Assembly (NCBI GenBank): GCA_947380835.1
Contig: CANCSL010000022.1
Location: forward strand, 1-20,020
Length of the DNA stretch: 20,020 nt
Source: Actinomycetota bacterium
GTDB lineage: Bacteria > Actinomycetota > Actinomycetes > Nanopelagicales > Nanopelagicaceae
Direction: 5' to 3'
The notes below the pieces were generated by a model. The model did no database searches. It was not told the DNA's origin and saw nothing but the letters and a program-made list of their open reading frames with translations. Positions 1 through 7,253 of this stretch are shown here, in pieces. How positions within the stretch are numbered: the first letter of the stretch is position 1; every line of letters starts with the position of its first letter. Position numbers and translations under genes: made by a program.

Positions 1-371
1 ATGTGGCCAAGAAGTACGCACATGAACGCGAGCAATTTGGGAAATCGATCTTTGATTTCCAATCCATTCAATTTATGTTGGCCGATATGGCAATGGGTAT
101 TGCCGCTGCTCGCCAATTAACCTACCTCGCAGCGGTGAAGAGCGAACGAGGCGATTCAGACCTCACCTTTTATTCTGCGGCATGTAAGTGTTTGGCGTCA
201 GATACGGCGATGAAAGTCACCACGGATGCAGTTCAGATTTTGGGTGGCTATGGATATGTCAGCGATTATCCGGTCGAGCGCATGATGCGAGATGCTAAAT
301 TAACTCAGATTTATGAAGGTACCAATCAGATTCAACGCGTCGTGATGGCCCGCCATTTAGAAAGTTTCTAA
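1..371 (+). CDS. Acyl-CoA dehydrogenase, C-terminal fragment
   Basis: This is the last 123 codons, with stop, of an acyl-CoA dehydrogenase; the gene begins upstream of the window. The family uses FAD to introduce a trans-2,3 double bond into acyl-CoA in beta-oxidation or branched-chain amino acid breakdown and passes electrons to electron-transfer flavoprotein. Visible are the helical C-terminal domain with HEREQFGKSIFDFQSIQF, then GGYGYVSDYPVERMMRDAK and IYEGTNQIQR. The Glu in YEGT is at the position of the catalytic base of short- and medium-chain enzymes. Chain-length specificity cannot be told from this fragment. The stop codon ends at 371 and the convergent fthC stop begins at 372, with no gap. 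The GTG at position 3 is an internal Val codon, not a start. Confidence 0.95.
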   Translation, partial: VAKKYAHEREQFGKSIFDFQSIQFMLADMAMGIAAARQLTYLAAVKSERGDSDLTFYSAACKCLASDTAMKVTTDAVQILGGYGYVSDYPVERMMRDAKLTQIYEGTNQIQRVVMARHLESF

Positions 372-926
372 TTACCGCACAAATCGAATGAGAAGGTTGG
401 GCGTAGCTGCTGCATTGACTGGTTGATCATGAACTTCAACTGGCACTTTTTCGCCGGTGATTTCACCATAATGAACCAGAGCAATCTTCCAAGCGCTGGA
501 GCGAGCCAAGGCTCGATCATAGGATCCGCCACCTTGACCTAGCCGGTTTCCATCTCGATCCACATGAAGAGCCGGCACGATCATGATCTCAATGTCAGCG
601 AACTCTTCAGCCGAAATGGCTGGGCCAATGGGTTCTTTGATTTTCCCGTTTACTTTTAGTTCTGAAGGATCGCCGTGCCAGCCAACCCATTCCAGGTCGT
701 TATCTGCCAACAATCGCGGTAGATATAGCTTTTTGCCCATTCCTAGTAATTGAGAGTGCAGGTCTGAAGTCTCTGGTTCCTCACCATACGAGAGATAAGA
801 GGCGATCTTGTTAGCTCCGATGAACTCGGATGAAACCAAGATGTGCTGCCAGGATTCTTGAAAAAATCGCTCGTGACGTTCTCTGCGATATTGCTCTCGA
901 AGCGCCTGCTTTCCAGATAAATGCAT
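372..926 (-). CDS. fthC: 5-formyltetrahydrofolate cyclo-ligase
   Basis: The 184-residue product matches the 5-formyltetrahydrofolate cyclo-ligase (MTHFS/YgfA) family, which uses ATP to turn 5-formyl-THF into 5,10-methenyl-THF in cytosolic one-carbon metabolism. An N-terminal basic stretch (KQALREQYRRERHER, about residues 6-20) fits the nucleotide-binding start of the family. The C-terminal signature DRDGNRLGQGGGSYDRAL (about 123-140) contains the glycine-rich loop. Length is normal. The start ATG at 926 has the hexamer TAAAGT six bases upstream, so the mRNA is probably leaderless. It diverges from glp across a 33 bp gap. In many actinobacteria fthC also lies divergent to a galU-glp-rimJ-sepX cluster; here galU is absent. 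The symbol is used loosely for this family. Confidence 0.93.
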   Translation of the reverse strand: MHLSGKQALREQYRRERHERFFQESWQHILVSSEFIGANKIASYLSYGEEPETSDLHSQLLGMGKKLYLPRLLADNDLEWVGWHGDPSELKVNGKIKEPIGPAISAEEFADIEIMIVPALHVDRDGNRLGQGGGSYDRALARSSAWKIALVHYGEITGEKVPVEVHDQPVNAAATPNLLIRFVR

Positions 927-932
927 AGGTTT

Positions 933-938
933 ACTTTA
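933..938 (-). promoter_or_regulatory. -10 box for leaderless fthC
   Basis: TAAAGT on the minus strand is followed by AAACCT and then the fthC ATG, so a transcript starting about seven bases after the hexamer would begin at the start codon. No Shine-Dalgarno sequence fits in the gap. No clear -35 box is seen. Confidence 0.55.
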
Positions 939-947
939 GGTTGGAAG

Positions 948-953
948 TAGGGT
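948..953 (+). promoter_or_regulatory. -10 box for leaderless glp
   Basis: TAGGGT is followed by six bases (TTAGTC) and the glp ATG. It is the mirror partner of the fthC -10 box nine bases away. No Shine-Dalgarno sequence is present between it and the ATG. Confidence 0.55.
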
Positions 954-959
954 TTAGTC

Positions 960-1865
960 ATGAATTCTCGCGTCAGTGATTTGCTCGACCAACTGCTCGC
1001 GATCTCACACCCGCTCGAGCCCTTTGATATGCCGCTATTGGATGCTCACGGAGCGACGTTGGCAGAAGATATATATCTGGGCGAACGAGTTGTGATGCGA
1101 GCAGGTTCGCGTATTCGCTCAACCCAGGTCGGCCTGGCTGCTTCCTTAGGTCTGGACAGATTGCCGACCCGGCCTCACCCCAGAGTTGTCATTATTTCAG
1201 CTGGAGATGATCTGGTGGAGCCTGGTCAGAGCTTGGGCCATGGCAACGAGGAATTTGAGACCAATTCATGGATGTTGACTACAGCAGTCCGAGAAGCTGG
1301 GGCAACGGGCTATCGAGTTCACACCATTCCTGAAAATCACCAGCAACTGCGCCAAATAGTTGAAGACCAGTTAGTTCGCGCAGACTTGATCGTGATCAGC
1401 GGAGAGAGTCAGGACGAATCCTTCTCCTTAATTACTGGTGTGCTCAGCGAACTGGGTGAAGTTACGATGATTTCACCGAATTTGGCCGAAAGCGGTCAGC
1501 ACAATTTTGGTTTGATTGGTCCAGATAAGACTCCAGTGGTCACCCTGCCAGGTGACCCCATCGGCGCCTTTCTTTCGATGGAAATTTTCATTCGCCCCAT
1601 GATCCGAACCATGCTCGGGGCCTCCAACGTATTTCGCAATGTTCTGACCCTGAAGTTAGCCAACGACATAACTTCTCCAGTCGGATTGACCTCTTATGTC
1701 CGAGCCAGCATTGATGGCGAAGGAAATGTAAAAGCACTGGAGGGTCAAGGCGATCTCATCTCGCTCTCTGACGCCCAGGGACTTATCGCAGTACCCGAAA
1801 AGATTGGCGGTTACGCCAAGGGGGATATGGTCAATGTGATTATTCTCGAACGAAGCAATAACTAA
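960..1865 (+). CDS. glp: MoeA/gephyrin-like division protein Glp, lacking domain II
   Basis: This 301-residue protein is a shortened MoeA-family member (E. coli MoeA is about 411). An N-terminal domain I segment runs to LAEDI (about 33-37) and then jumps, after only about 5-10 residues, to RAGSRIRSTQVGLAASLG, the sequence that normally follows domain II. About 100 residues, including the FDNSAMDGYA region, are therefore missing in frame. Domain III is present (SAGDDLVEPGQSLG; LPGDPIGAFLSMEIFIRPMI), but the GGVSVG-type motif reads ISGESQDESFSLI. Domain IV follows. A molybdenum insertase role is very unlikely. In Corynebacterium glutamicum the gephyrin-like protein Glp binds FtsZ and the membrane receptor GlpR; the neighbours here, rimJ and a SepX/GlpR-like gene, match that setting. 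A cell-division scaffold role is inferred from family and context. Confidence 0.85.
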   Translation: MNSRVSDLLDQLLAISHPLEPFDMPLLDAHGATLAEDIYLGERVVMRAGSRIRSTQVGLAASLGLDRLPTRPHPRVVIISAGDDLVEPGQSLGHGNEEFETNSWMLTTAVREAGATGYRVHTIPENHQQLRQIVEDQLVRADLIVISGESQDESFSLITGVLSELGEVTMISPNLAESGQHNFGLIGPDKTPVVTLPGDPIGAFLSMEIFIRPMIRTMLGASNVFRNVLTLKLANDITSPVGLTSYVRASIDGEGNVKALEGQGDLISLSDAQGLIAVPEKIGGYAKGDMVNVIILERSNN

Positions 1866-1866
1866 A

Positions 1867-2451
1867 GTGACATCTCCCTGGCCGGTCACTTTGCGCGAGG
1901 AAAATCTCATTCTCCGCCCGCTGCGATTGCGCGATCGAAAGAGTTGGGACGAAGTACGGGCAGCCAATAGAGAGTGGCTTTCTCCTTGGGAGGCCACAAA
2001 ACCTGTGGTTCCTGGCCAAGCCGAAAGCGGTGGATTGCCCTCCTTCTATGAAATGGTGGCTTCGCATCGTCGAGATGGCCGCAGCGCTCGCTCGTTCTCA
2101 TTGGCTATTTGGCTACGCGAGTCAGGTTCTGAACGATTCATCGGCCAGATCACCTTGGGCGGCGTCGTTTTTGGAGCACTTCGCGGTGCGCATATCGGCT
2201 ATTGGATCGACAGTCGATATGCCAATCGGGGGCTAACATCCCGAGCCGTAAACCTAGTATCCAGCTTTGCTTTTGACGCTTTGGGCATCCATAGAATCGA
2301 AATCAACTTGCGCCCAGAGAATGCCGCTTCCAAGCGAGTGGCGGAAAAATGCGGCTACATTTTCGAGTCGGTCCGTCCTCGATTTCTCCACATCGACGGG
2401 GATTGGCGCGATCACTTGACCTATGTAAAAGAGAACCCCAAGGTCCGCTGA
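1867..2451 (+). CDS. rimJ: GNAT acetyltransferase, RimJ-like
   Basis: The 194-residue product is a GNAT-fold N-acetyltransferase of the RimJ/RimL group, which transfers acetyl from acetyl-CoA to protein N-termini; the real substrate here is unknown. The acetyl-CoA-binding core is visible as GYWIDSRYANRGLTSRAVNLVSSFAF, and ALGIHRIEINLRPENAASKRVAEKCGY is the typical beta-strand and helix that follow. The GTG start is one base after the glp stop, with no clear Shine-Dalgarno, so translational coupling to glp is likely. In M. tuberculosis moeA1, rimJ and a SepX-like membrane gene lie in the same order, so modification of a division protein is an attractive but untested idea. Confidence 0.88.
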   Translation: MTSPWPVTLREENLILRPLRLRDRKSWDEVRAANREWLSPWEATKPVVPGQAESGGLPSFYEMVASHRRDGRSARSFSLAIWLRESGSERFIGQITLGGVVFGALRGAHIGYWIDSRYANRGLTSRAVNLVSSFAFDALGIHRIEINLRPENAASKRVAEKCGYIFESVRPRFLHIDGDWRDHLTYVKENPKVR

Positions 2452-2533
2452 ACAACCGTTTTGCTCTCTCACAATGGTGAAAATCAATATCGGACATACT
2501 AAGCAAATGCCCGTTTTTTACGCTCAGGACGTT

Positions 2534-2539
2534 TATGGT
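2534..2539 (+). promoter_or_regulatory. Candidate -10 box for sepX
   Basis: TATGGT lies eight bases before the ATG at 2548, slightly further than the six seen at other genes here. No Shine-Dalgarno sequence is seen in the 96 bp gap between rimJ and this gene, so a leaderless or near-leaderless message is likely. Confidence 0.4.
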
Positions 2540-2547
2540 TACCCATT

Positions 2548-3303
2548 ATGGCGTCGAGTTTGATCTACCTCATCATCATCGGAATGTGGGTGGCCTACTT
2601 CCTCCCACGATGGATGAGTAGCCACGACGAAGTCTCCGGACGCTCAGCTGAACGCTACAAAAGCGCTATGAAATTAGTCGCCGAGCAGGAGCCCGCCACC
2701 ATCAAGCAACAGGTTGAAGAGCCTGTGAAGAAGAGTTCGATTGCTAAACGTCGATTCATTTTTTCACTTTTGGGAATTTCATTTTTAGCCTCTCTCGTTG
2801 TTGTAGCGCTGGGCATTTTGGCATGGAGCGTTCTCTTCATTCCGGTTTCTGGATTCTTGATCTATAGCGTCAACGTTCGGCGCCAGATCATTGCTGCACA
2901 AGCGAAGGCTCGCCGGATCAAAGCGCTGGAAAAAATTGCTGCGGCTCCAATTGCATCAGTACCGGAAGCAAAGATTTCTTTGGCGCGAGAATCTCGCACC
3001 GAGAACGAACTCTGGACGCCACTTGCGGATCGATTGGATTCAGCCGGGGTCATTGTTATTCCACGCGAAAGCGAAGGCTGGCAGCCCATTCAAGTGCCTA
3101 AGCCAACTTACGCAAGTGCTCCAAAGGCCGTTGCTTCCAAGCGCGTTATCGACCTCACTGTTCCCGGCGCATGGATGGAAGAGCAAGAGATTTTGCACAA
3201 GGTTTTACTTCCAACACGAGAAGAGTTGTTTGATCAAGAGCTTGCTGAACAAGCAGCCATTATGTTTGACGATACCGAAGACACTAGAGCCGTCAACGAC
3301 TAG
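2548..3303 (+). CDS. sepX: SepX/GlpR-like division membrane protein
   Basis: The 251-residue protein has a first hydrophobic segment at about 4-20 (SSLIYLIIIGMWVAYFLP) followed by RWMSSHDEVSGRSAERY, then a cytoplasmic linker. A hairpin of two further membrane segments follows at about 70-108, flanked by KRR and RRQ. The C-terminal half is soluble, with a conserved-looking GAWMEEQEILHKVLLP and a RAVND end. This layout and its place after glp and rimJ match actinobacterial SepX (Streptomyces) and GlpR (Corynebacterium), a membrane receptor that holds Glp at the septum. No enzyme motif is seen. The symbol glpR is avoided because it also names a glycerol-3-phosphate repressor. Assignment rests on topology, N-terminal signature and gene order, not on a database search. 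Confidence 0.8.
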   Translation: MASSLIYLIIIGMWVAYFLPRWMSSHDEVSGRSAERYKSAMKLVAEQEPATIKQQVEEPVKKSSIAKRRFIFSLLGISFLASLVVVALGILAWSVLFIPVSGFLIYSVNVRRQIIAAQAKARRIKALEKIAAAPIASVPEAKISLARESRTENELWTPLADRLDSAGVIVIPRESEGWQPIQVPKPTYASAPKAVASKRVIDLTVPGAWMEEQEILHKVLLPTREELFDQELAEQAAIMFDDTEDTRAVND

Positions 3304-3336
3304 TGCGCTAGCCTGCAGTTCTTAAACGATTGGTTT

Positions 3337-3409
3337 GGGGCTGTAGCGCAGTTGGTAGCGCGCCTCGTTCGCAACGAGGAGGCCAGGGGTTCGATTCCCC
3401 TCAGCTCCA
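3337..3409 (+). tRNA. tRNA-Ala (anticodon CGC)
   Basis: The 73-base gene folds as a full cloverleaf. Acceptor GGGGCTG pairs with CAGCTCC (one G-T pair), the D stem is GCGC/GCGC, and the anticodon stem CCTCG/CGAGG holds the loop TTCGCAA with anticodon CGC, which reads GCG alanine codons. The T arm is AGGGG-TTCGATT-CCCCT and the discriminator is A. The 3' CCA is not encoded (the next bases are CGT). It starts 33 bases after the sepX stop and faces the convergent pmt gene 19 bases downstream. I see no strong separate promoter. Confidence 0.96.
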
Positions 3410-3428
3410 CGTAGGTGCATTCAAAACA

Positions 3429-4793
3429 TTAAATCCAGGACGGAAACCACATTCGGTTGGACCAAGATTGATACGAGAGCACTGATCCATTAAATATCGG
3501 TAAAAAGTAAAGAAAATTAATAACAATTATTGCTAAAAAGATATAGACCAGCCACTGCCTTCGTTGTTGAATCTTGAAATCTGCTGGGCGCTCCAAGAAT
3601 TTAGCGATGCAATAGACCAAAATTAAAATGACGAAAGGTTCAAAAGCAATTGCGTAGAACGAGAACATCGTGCGCTTTTGAAAGAGAAACCACGGTAGAT
3701 AACCTGACGCAAAACTGAGGAGAAGTAGGCCGCTCTGCCACTCCCGTTTTGAAATCCAGTATCCGAAAGTAATGGCGATCGCGAAAATAGCAGACCACCA
3801 GAGCAATGGCGTACCCAGGGCGATTACTTCTTGCGAACAAGAAGGTGCGCCGCAACTCTTAGGTGAGGCATAGAAGAAAGATGTTGGTCTTCCAAGAATC
3901 AACCAGTTCCAGGGGTTTGCCGAGTAAGAATGTTTGGTCGTGAGTCCTTGATGAAAACCTAGAATTTCAGATTGGTAGTGCAGGAATGAGCGAAGTGGCG
4001 CTGGAATAAAGGAGAAGAAAGAGTGCGGTTGCGTCTTTGCCCAATTGCGATCCCAACCCGTGGAGGTCAAGAACCATCCGGTCCAAGAAACCAAGTACAC
4101 GGCAAAAGGAATGACGAGATATTGCGTGGCTCGAAGTAGAGCTTTTTCGCGGATCGTTGACTTAAGGGGCTCTTCAATTTCCATTGCGCGATTTGCGCGG
4201 TAGTCCACATACAGCACGAATGCCAGATAACCAATCAGCGGATAAAGCCCACTCCATTTCGTTGCCACGGCCAGACCAAAGGCGATGCCTGCCCACCAAT
4301 GCTTGCTATGCAAGAGCGCGAAAAATCCGAGCAATATAAAGAACATGAGGAAGAGATCCAAGAGCGCGGTGCGAGAGTGCACCAGATGCAAGCCATCGGC
4401 TGACATCAAAATGGCGGCGCTACAACTGAGGAAAAAGTTATTGAAAAGTTTCTTGGCCACCCAGTAGATGAGAACTATCGAAGTTGCACCGATGACCGCT
4501 GAACTAATGCGCCAACCAAATTCGTTATATCCGAAGACTTTGATGCCGGCTCCGATGAGCCATTTTCCGATCGGAGGATGCACGATAAATTCACCCGTGT
4601 TGGTCTTAGGGTCAATTTCGACGCCATGCAGAACAAGAGAGTGAGCATTCTTGGCGTAGTAGACCTCGTCAAAGACGTATCCCTTTGGGGTGGCTAAGTG
4701 CCAGAGTCGAAGTGCCAGAGCCAGCAGGCCAAAACCAAGTGAGGCTATCCAATCTCTGCGCCCACGAAGAGCTAGGACGGTGGCTTCGGTCAT
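3429..4793 (-). CDS. pmt: Dolichyl-phosphate-mannose-protein mannosyltransferase
   Basis: This 454-residue polytopic membrane protein belongs to the GT39 PMT family. In actinobacteria it moves mannose from polyprenyl-phosphate-mannose to Ser/Thr of secreted proteins as they leave the Sec channel. After the first membrane segment (about 16-34), the first outer loop has GYVFDEVYYAKNAHSL, with the catalytic Asp-Glu pair at 42-43, then HPPIGKWLIGAGIKVFGYNEFGWR. About ten hydrophobic segments follow. The C-terminus YQSWSNRMWFPSWI matches the ending I recall for this family. At 454 residues it is somewhat shorter than the roughly 510-520 usual in actinobacteria. The ATG has TAGGCT six bases upstream. 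It diverges from rsmI, the same neighbour it has in M. tuberculosis. Confidence 0.93.
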   Translation of the reverse strand: MTEATVLALRGRRDWIASLGFGLLALALRLWHLATPKGYVFDEVYYAKNAHSLVLHGVEIDPKTNTGEFIVHPPIGKWLIGAGIKVFGYNEFGWRISSAVIGATSIVLIYWVAKKLFNNFFLSCSAAILMSADGLHLVHSRTALLDLFLMFFILLGFFALLHSKHWWAGIAFGLAVATKWSGLYPLIGYLAFVLYVDYRANRAMEIEEPLKSTIREKALLRATQYLVIPFAVYLVSWTGWFLTSTGWDRNWAKTQPHSFFSFIPAPLRSFLHYQSEILGFHQGLTTKHSYSANPWNWLILGRPTSFFYASPKSCGAPSCSQEVIALGTPLLWWSAIFAIAITFGYWISKREWQSGLLLLSFASGYLPWFLFQKRTMFSFYAIAFEPFVILILVYCIAKFLERPADFKIQQRRQWLVYIFLAIIVINFLYFLPIFNGSVLSYQSWSNRMWFPSWI

Positions 4794-4799
4794 TGCAAT

Positions 4800-4805
4800 A
4801 GCCTA
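4800..4805 (-). promoter_or_regulatory. -10 box for leaderless pmt
   Basis: On the minus strand TAGGCT is followed by ATTGCA and the pmt ATG, giving the six-base spacing seen at fthC, glp, metG and tatD. It lies inside a 32 bp gap shared with rsmI. Confidence 0.55.
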
Positions 4806-4813
4806 AAGCCTGC

Positions 4814-4819
4814 GACAAT
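4814..4819 (+). promoter_or_regulatory. Candidate -10 box for rsmI
   Basis: GACAAT, an imperfect -10 hexamer, ends six bases before the GTG at 4826. It supports that GTG over the TTG at 4820, which lies immediately after the hexamer and would be too close for a start. A TTGCAA at 4793-4798 could act as a -35 box at the short spacing of 15. Confidence 0.4.
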
Positions 4820-4825
4820 TTGGGG

Positions 4826-5665
4826 GTGCTACTCCTCGCTGCTGCTCCCCTGGGAAATCCCTTGGACGCATCCGCACACCTGAAATCCGCTATTTCAGCG
4901 GCGGTTTTCATCGCCGCAGAAGACTCTCGCAAACTCTCTCGCCTCTGTTCCGATCTTCAGATTTCGCACTCAGCCCGGGTTATCTCATTCTTTGAGGGAA
5001 ACGAGCTCGAGCGAATCGACGAACTCGTTGCCATTATGGAATCCGGCGCCGACTTGTTAGTTATCACCGATGCCGGGATGCCAGGGATCAGCGACCCGGG
5101 CTATCGCTTGGTCAGGGCCGCGCTCGAGCGCCACATACAAGTGCGAGTTCTCCCAGGACCCAGTGCAGTGACGACCGCTCTCTTGTTGTCAGGATTGCCA
5201 TCGGATCGTTTCTGCTTTGAAGGATTTCCGCCACGCACCCGAGGAGCCCGCCAGAGCTGGTTTGAAAATCTCCTAGAAGAAGAGCGCACGATTATTTTCT
5301 TTGAAGCCCCACATCGTCTGCTGGAAACCCTGGAGGATGCGGATCAAGTTTTGGGTTCTGATCGACCCGCCGCAATTTGCCGCGAGATGACGAAGACATA
5401 TGAAGAGATTATTCGCGGGCCACTTTCGCATTTGCTGGCTTGGGCCCGTTCCAATGAAATCCGCGGGGAGATCACCATGGTGGTTCAAGGCTTTGACCCC
5501 GAAAGTAAGCAGTTCACTCCTCAAGATTTTGTCGAACTCGTCAAAACCGAAGAATTAAGCGGAATTACTCGGAAAGAGGCGATCGATTCGGTGGCCAAGC
5601 GATTAGGCGTCTCCAAGCGCTCGGTATTTGATGCCATGGTAGAAAACAAGAAATCTGGCCAATAG
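4826..5665 (+). CDS. rsmI: 16S rRNA (cytidine1402-2'-O)-methyltransferase
   Basis: The 279-residue product is RsmI, the SAM-dependent tetrapyrrole-methylase-fold enzyme that 2'-O-methylates C1402 in the 16S rRNA decoding centre. The start of the family (LLLAAAPLGNPLDAS) follows the GTG directly. Then come AEDSRKLSRL (about 30-39), the SAM-site loop VITDAGMPGISDPGYRLV, VLPGPSAVTTALLLSGLP, the FEGFPPR motif and FFEAPHRLLETLED. The C-terminal helical part SGITRKEAIDSVAKRLGVSK is also typical. I chose GTG at 4826 over TTG at 4820 because it gives the family N-terminus and fits the upstream -10 hexamer. It is divergent from pmt and 22 bases upstream of metG. Confidence 0.95.
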   Translation: MLLLAAAPLGNPLDASAHLKSAISAAVFIAAEDSRKLSRLCSDLQISHSARVISFFEGNELERIDELVAIMESGADLLVITDAGMPGISDPGYRLVRAALERHIQVRVLPGPSAVTTALLLSGLPSDRFCFEGFPPRTRGARQSWFENLLEEERTIIFFEAPHRLLETLEDADQVLGSDRPAAICREMTKTYEEIIRGPLSHLLAWARSNEIRGEITMVVQGFDPESKQFTPQDFVELVKTEELSGITRKEAIDSVAKRLGVSKRSVFDAMVENKKSGQ

Positions 5666-5675
5666 CTTCAAGAGA

Positions 5676-5681
5676 TAAGAT
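5676..5681 (+). promoter_or_regulatory. -10 box for leaderless metG
   Basis: TAAGAT is followed by AGACAC and the metG ATG at 5688, a six-base spacing. The gap after rsmI is only 22 bases and has no Shine-Dalgarno at a useful distance, so metG probably has its own leaderless transcript in addition to any read-through. Confidence 0.55.
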
Positions 5682-5687
5682 AGACAC

Positions 5688-7244
5688 ATGTCGGCCACTA
5701 AAGATTTTTATCTATCCACGCCCATTTACTATGTAAATGATGCTCCTCATATTGGCCACGCCTACACAACCGTTGCTGGGGATGTTCTCACCCGCTGGCA
5801 TCGCCAGAAGGGCGAAGGGGTCTGGTTCTTAACCGGCACCGATGAGCATGGCCAAAAGGTCATGAACACGGCTGAAAAGAATGGCAGCACGCCACAGGCT
5901 TGGTGTGATCGTTTGGTCGAGGAAGAATGGAAGCCCAACTGGCACCACCTCAATATTGCCAACGATGATTTCATCCGCACAACTGAAGAGCGCCACATGG
6001 TGCGCGTGCAGAACTTTCTGCAAGGGCTCAAGGATCAAGGCTTCATTTATTCGGCTAAGTACGAAGGCCCGTATTGCATCGGCTGTGAAGAGTTCAAACT
6101 TCCCGGAGATCTCGTCAACAATGCTTGCCCCGTTCATTCCATCCCTGTGGAAATGGTTTCGGAAGAGAACTGGTTCTTTAAGCTTTCGGCTTTCGTTCCG
6201 CAATTGATCGAGCGATACCGAAATCACCCCGAGACCTGTGAACCAGCCAGCGCTCGCAATGAAGTTCTCTCTTTTCTCGAAGGTGGCGTAACCGATCTCT
6301 CCATTTCGCGATCCACATTTGATTGGGGAATTCCGGTCCCTTGGGATACCAAACAAGTTATTTATGTATGGTTTGATGCTTTGCTTAATTACGCCACTGC
6401 TGTTGGTTTGGGTGATGACCCAGATTCTGAAGGTGGAAAGAAGTTTGCCAAGACTTGGCCTGCTGATGTGCATCTCGTCGGAAAAGACATTTTGCGCTTT
6501 CATGCTGTTATTTGGCCAGCCATGTTGATGGCCGCAGGTATCGATGTGCCAAAGAAGATTTTTGCTCACGGATGGCTGTTGGTAGGCGGCGAAAAGATGA
6601 GCAAGAGCAAACTAACTGGCATCGCCCCTCGGGATATCACCGATCACTTTGGCGTAGATGCTTTCCGCTATTACTTCTTGCGTGCAATTCCATTTGGTAC
6701 GGACGGCTCTTTCTCTTGGGAAGATATGGGAGCGCGTTATACCTCTGAGCTTGCTAACGATTTTGGCAATCTGGCATCTCGGTTGACGGCGATGATCGAA
6801 AAATATTGCGGTGGATTGATTCCAGCGCCAACCCAAAGTTCCACTTTGGCGCCCACTTTGGCCGCTACGGTGACTGCGGCTGATGCTGCCATTTGTGCTT
6901 TGGATTTTCAGGGTGGCATCAATTCCATTATGGAATTCTGCAAACGGGTAAATGGTTATGTCACTGAAAATGAGCCTTGGGCAATAGCTAAGGATGACTC
7001 CCGCAAGGCCGAACTCGAAGATGTTCTCTACAACACCGCTGAATCGTTGCGGGCATTGGCTGTTCTGCTCCATCCAATCATGCCGGAAACATCGGAAAAA
7101 TTATGGTTCAGCTTAGGTGCCGATATTTCTATCGGTGAAATTTCCGCCCAGAGGATTTCAGATGTAGCGAATTGGGGACAGCTCCCAGAGGGAAGTGCAG
7201 TCACCAAAGGCGCAGTCTTGTTCCCAAGACTTGAAGAGAAGTAA
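5688..7244 (+). CDS. metG: Methionyl-tRNA synthetase
   Basis: The 518-residue class I aminoacyl-tRNA synthetase charges tRNA-Met with methionine in the cytosol. The Rossmann-fold signature HIGH is at 21-24 (STPIYYVNDAPHIGHAYTT) and KMSKS at 303-307 (GGEKMSKSKLTG). The inserted connective domain has one metal-knuckle pair, C130/C133 and C147/H150, rather than the four-cysteine double knuckle of the E. coli type. A helical anticodon-binding domain fills about 370-518 and there is no C-terminal EMAP-like tRNA-binding extension. Length is close to the roughly 515 of mycobacterial MetS. It is followed at nine bases by tatD, the same order as in M. tuberculosis. Confidence 0.97.
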   Translation: MSATKDFYLSTPIYYVNDAPHIGHAYTTVAGDVLTRWHRQKGEGVWFLTGTDEHGQKVMNTAEKNGSTPQAWCDRLVEEEWKPNWHHLNIANDDFIRTTEERHMVRVQNFLQGLKDQGFIYSAKYEGPYCIGCEEFKLPGDLVNNACPVHSIPVEMVSEENWFFKLSAFVPQLIERYRNHPETCEPASARNEVLSFLEGGVTDLSISRSTFDWGIPVPWDTKQVIYVWFDALLNYATAVGLGDDPDSEGGKKFAKTWPADVHLVGKDILRFHAVIWPAMLMAAGIDVPKKIFAHGWLLVGGEKMSKSKLTGIAPRDITDHFGVDAFRYYFLRAIPFGTDGSFSWEDMGARYTSELANDFGNLASRLTAMIEKYCGGLIPAPTQSSTLAPTLAATVTAADAAICALDFQGGINSIMEFCKRVNGYVTENEPWAIAKDDSRKAELEDVLYNTAESLRALAVLLHPIMPETSEKLWFSLGADISIGEISAQRISDVANWGQLPEGSAVTKGAVLFPRLEEK

Positions 7245-7247
7245 TTT
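7242..7247 (+). promoter_or_regulatory. -10 box for leaderless tatD, overlapping metG stop
   Basis: TAATTT begins with the TAA stop of metG and is followed by CACTTA and the tatD ATG, so the stop codon of one gene is also the start of the promoter hexamer of the next. No Shine-Dalgarno fits in the nine-base gap. Confidence 0.5.
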
Positions 7248-7253
7248 CACTTA

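Noticed and set aside
960..1865. Glp shortening caused by a frameshift or pseudogene
   Set aside because: The frame is continuous, both flanks of the gap align to the expected family positions, the domains after the gap are complete and the gene has a good promoter hexamer and downstream partners.
1656..2506. Several overlapping minus-strand open frames across glp and rimJ
   Set aside because: They are antisense to two genes with clear family motifs, overlap one another and have no domain of their own.
3410..3428. Terminator between tRNA-Ala and the convergent pmt
   Set aside because: The 19-base gap contains no inverted repeat or T-run on either strand.
4820..4825. TTG at 4820 as the rsmI start
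   Set aside because: It directly abuts the candidate -10 hexamer and adds two residues before the family N-terminus; GTG at 4826 fits both the family and the promoter spacing.
5829..6569. Long open frame on the minus strand inside metG (246 codons)
   Set aside because: It lies wholly antisense to a fully motif-supported metG, has no recognisable domain and no promoter or ribosome-binding site of its own.
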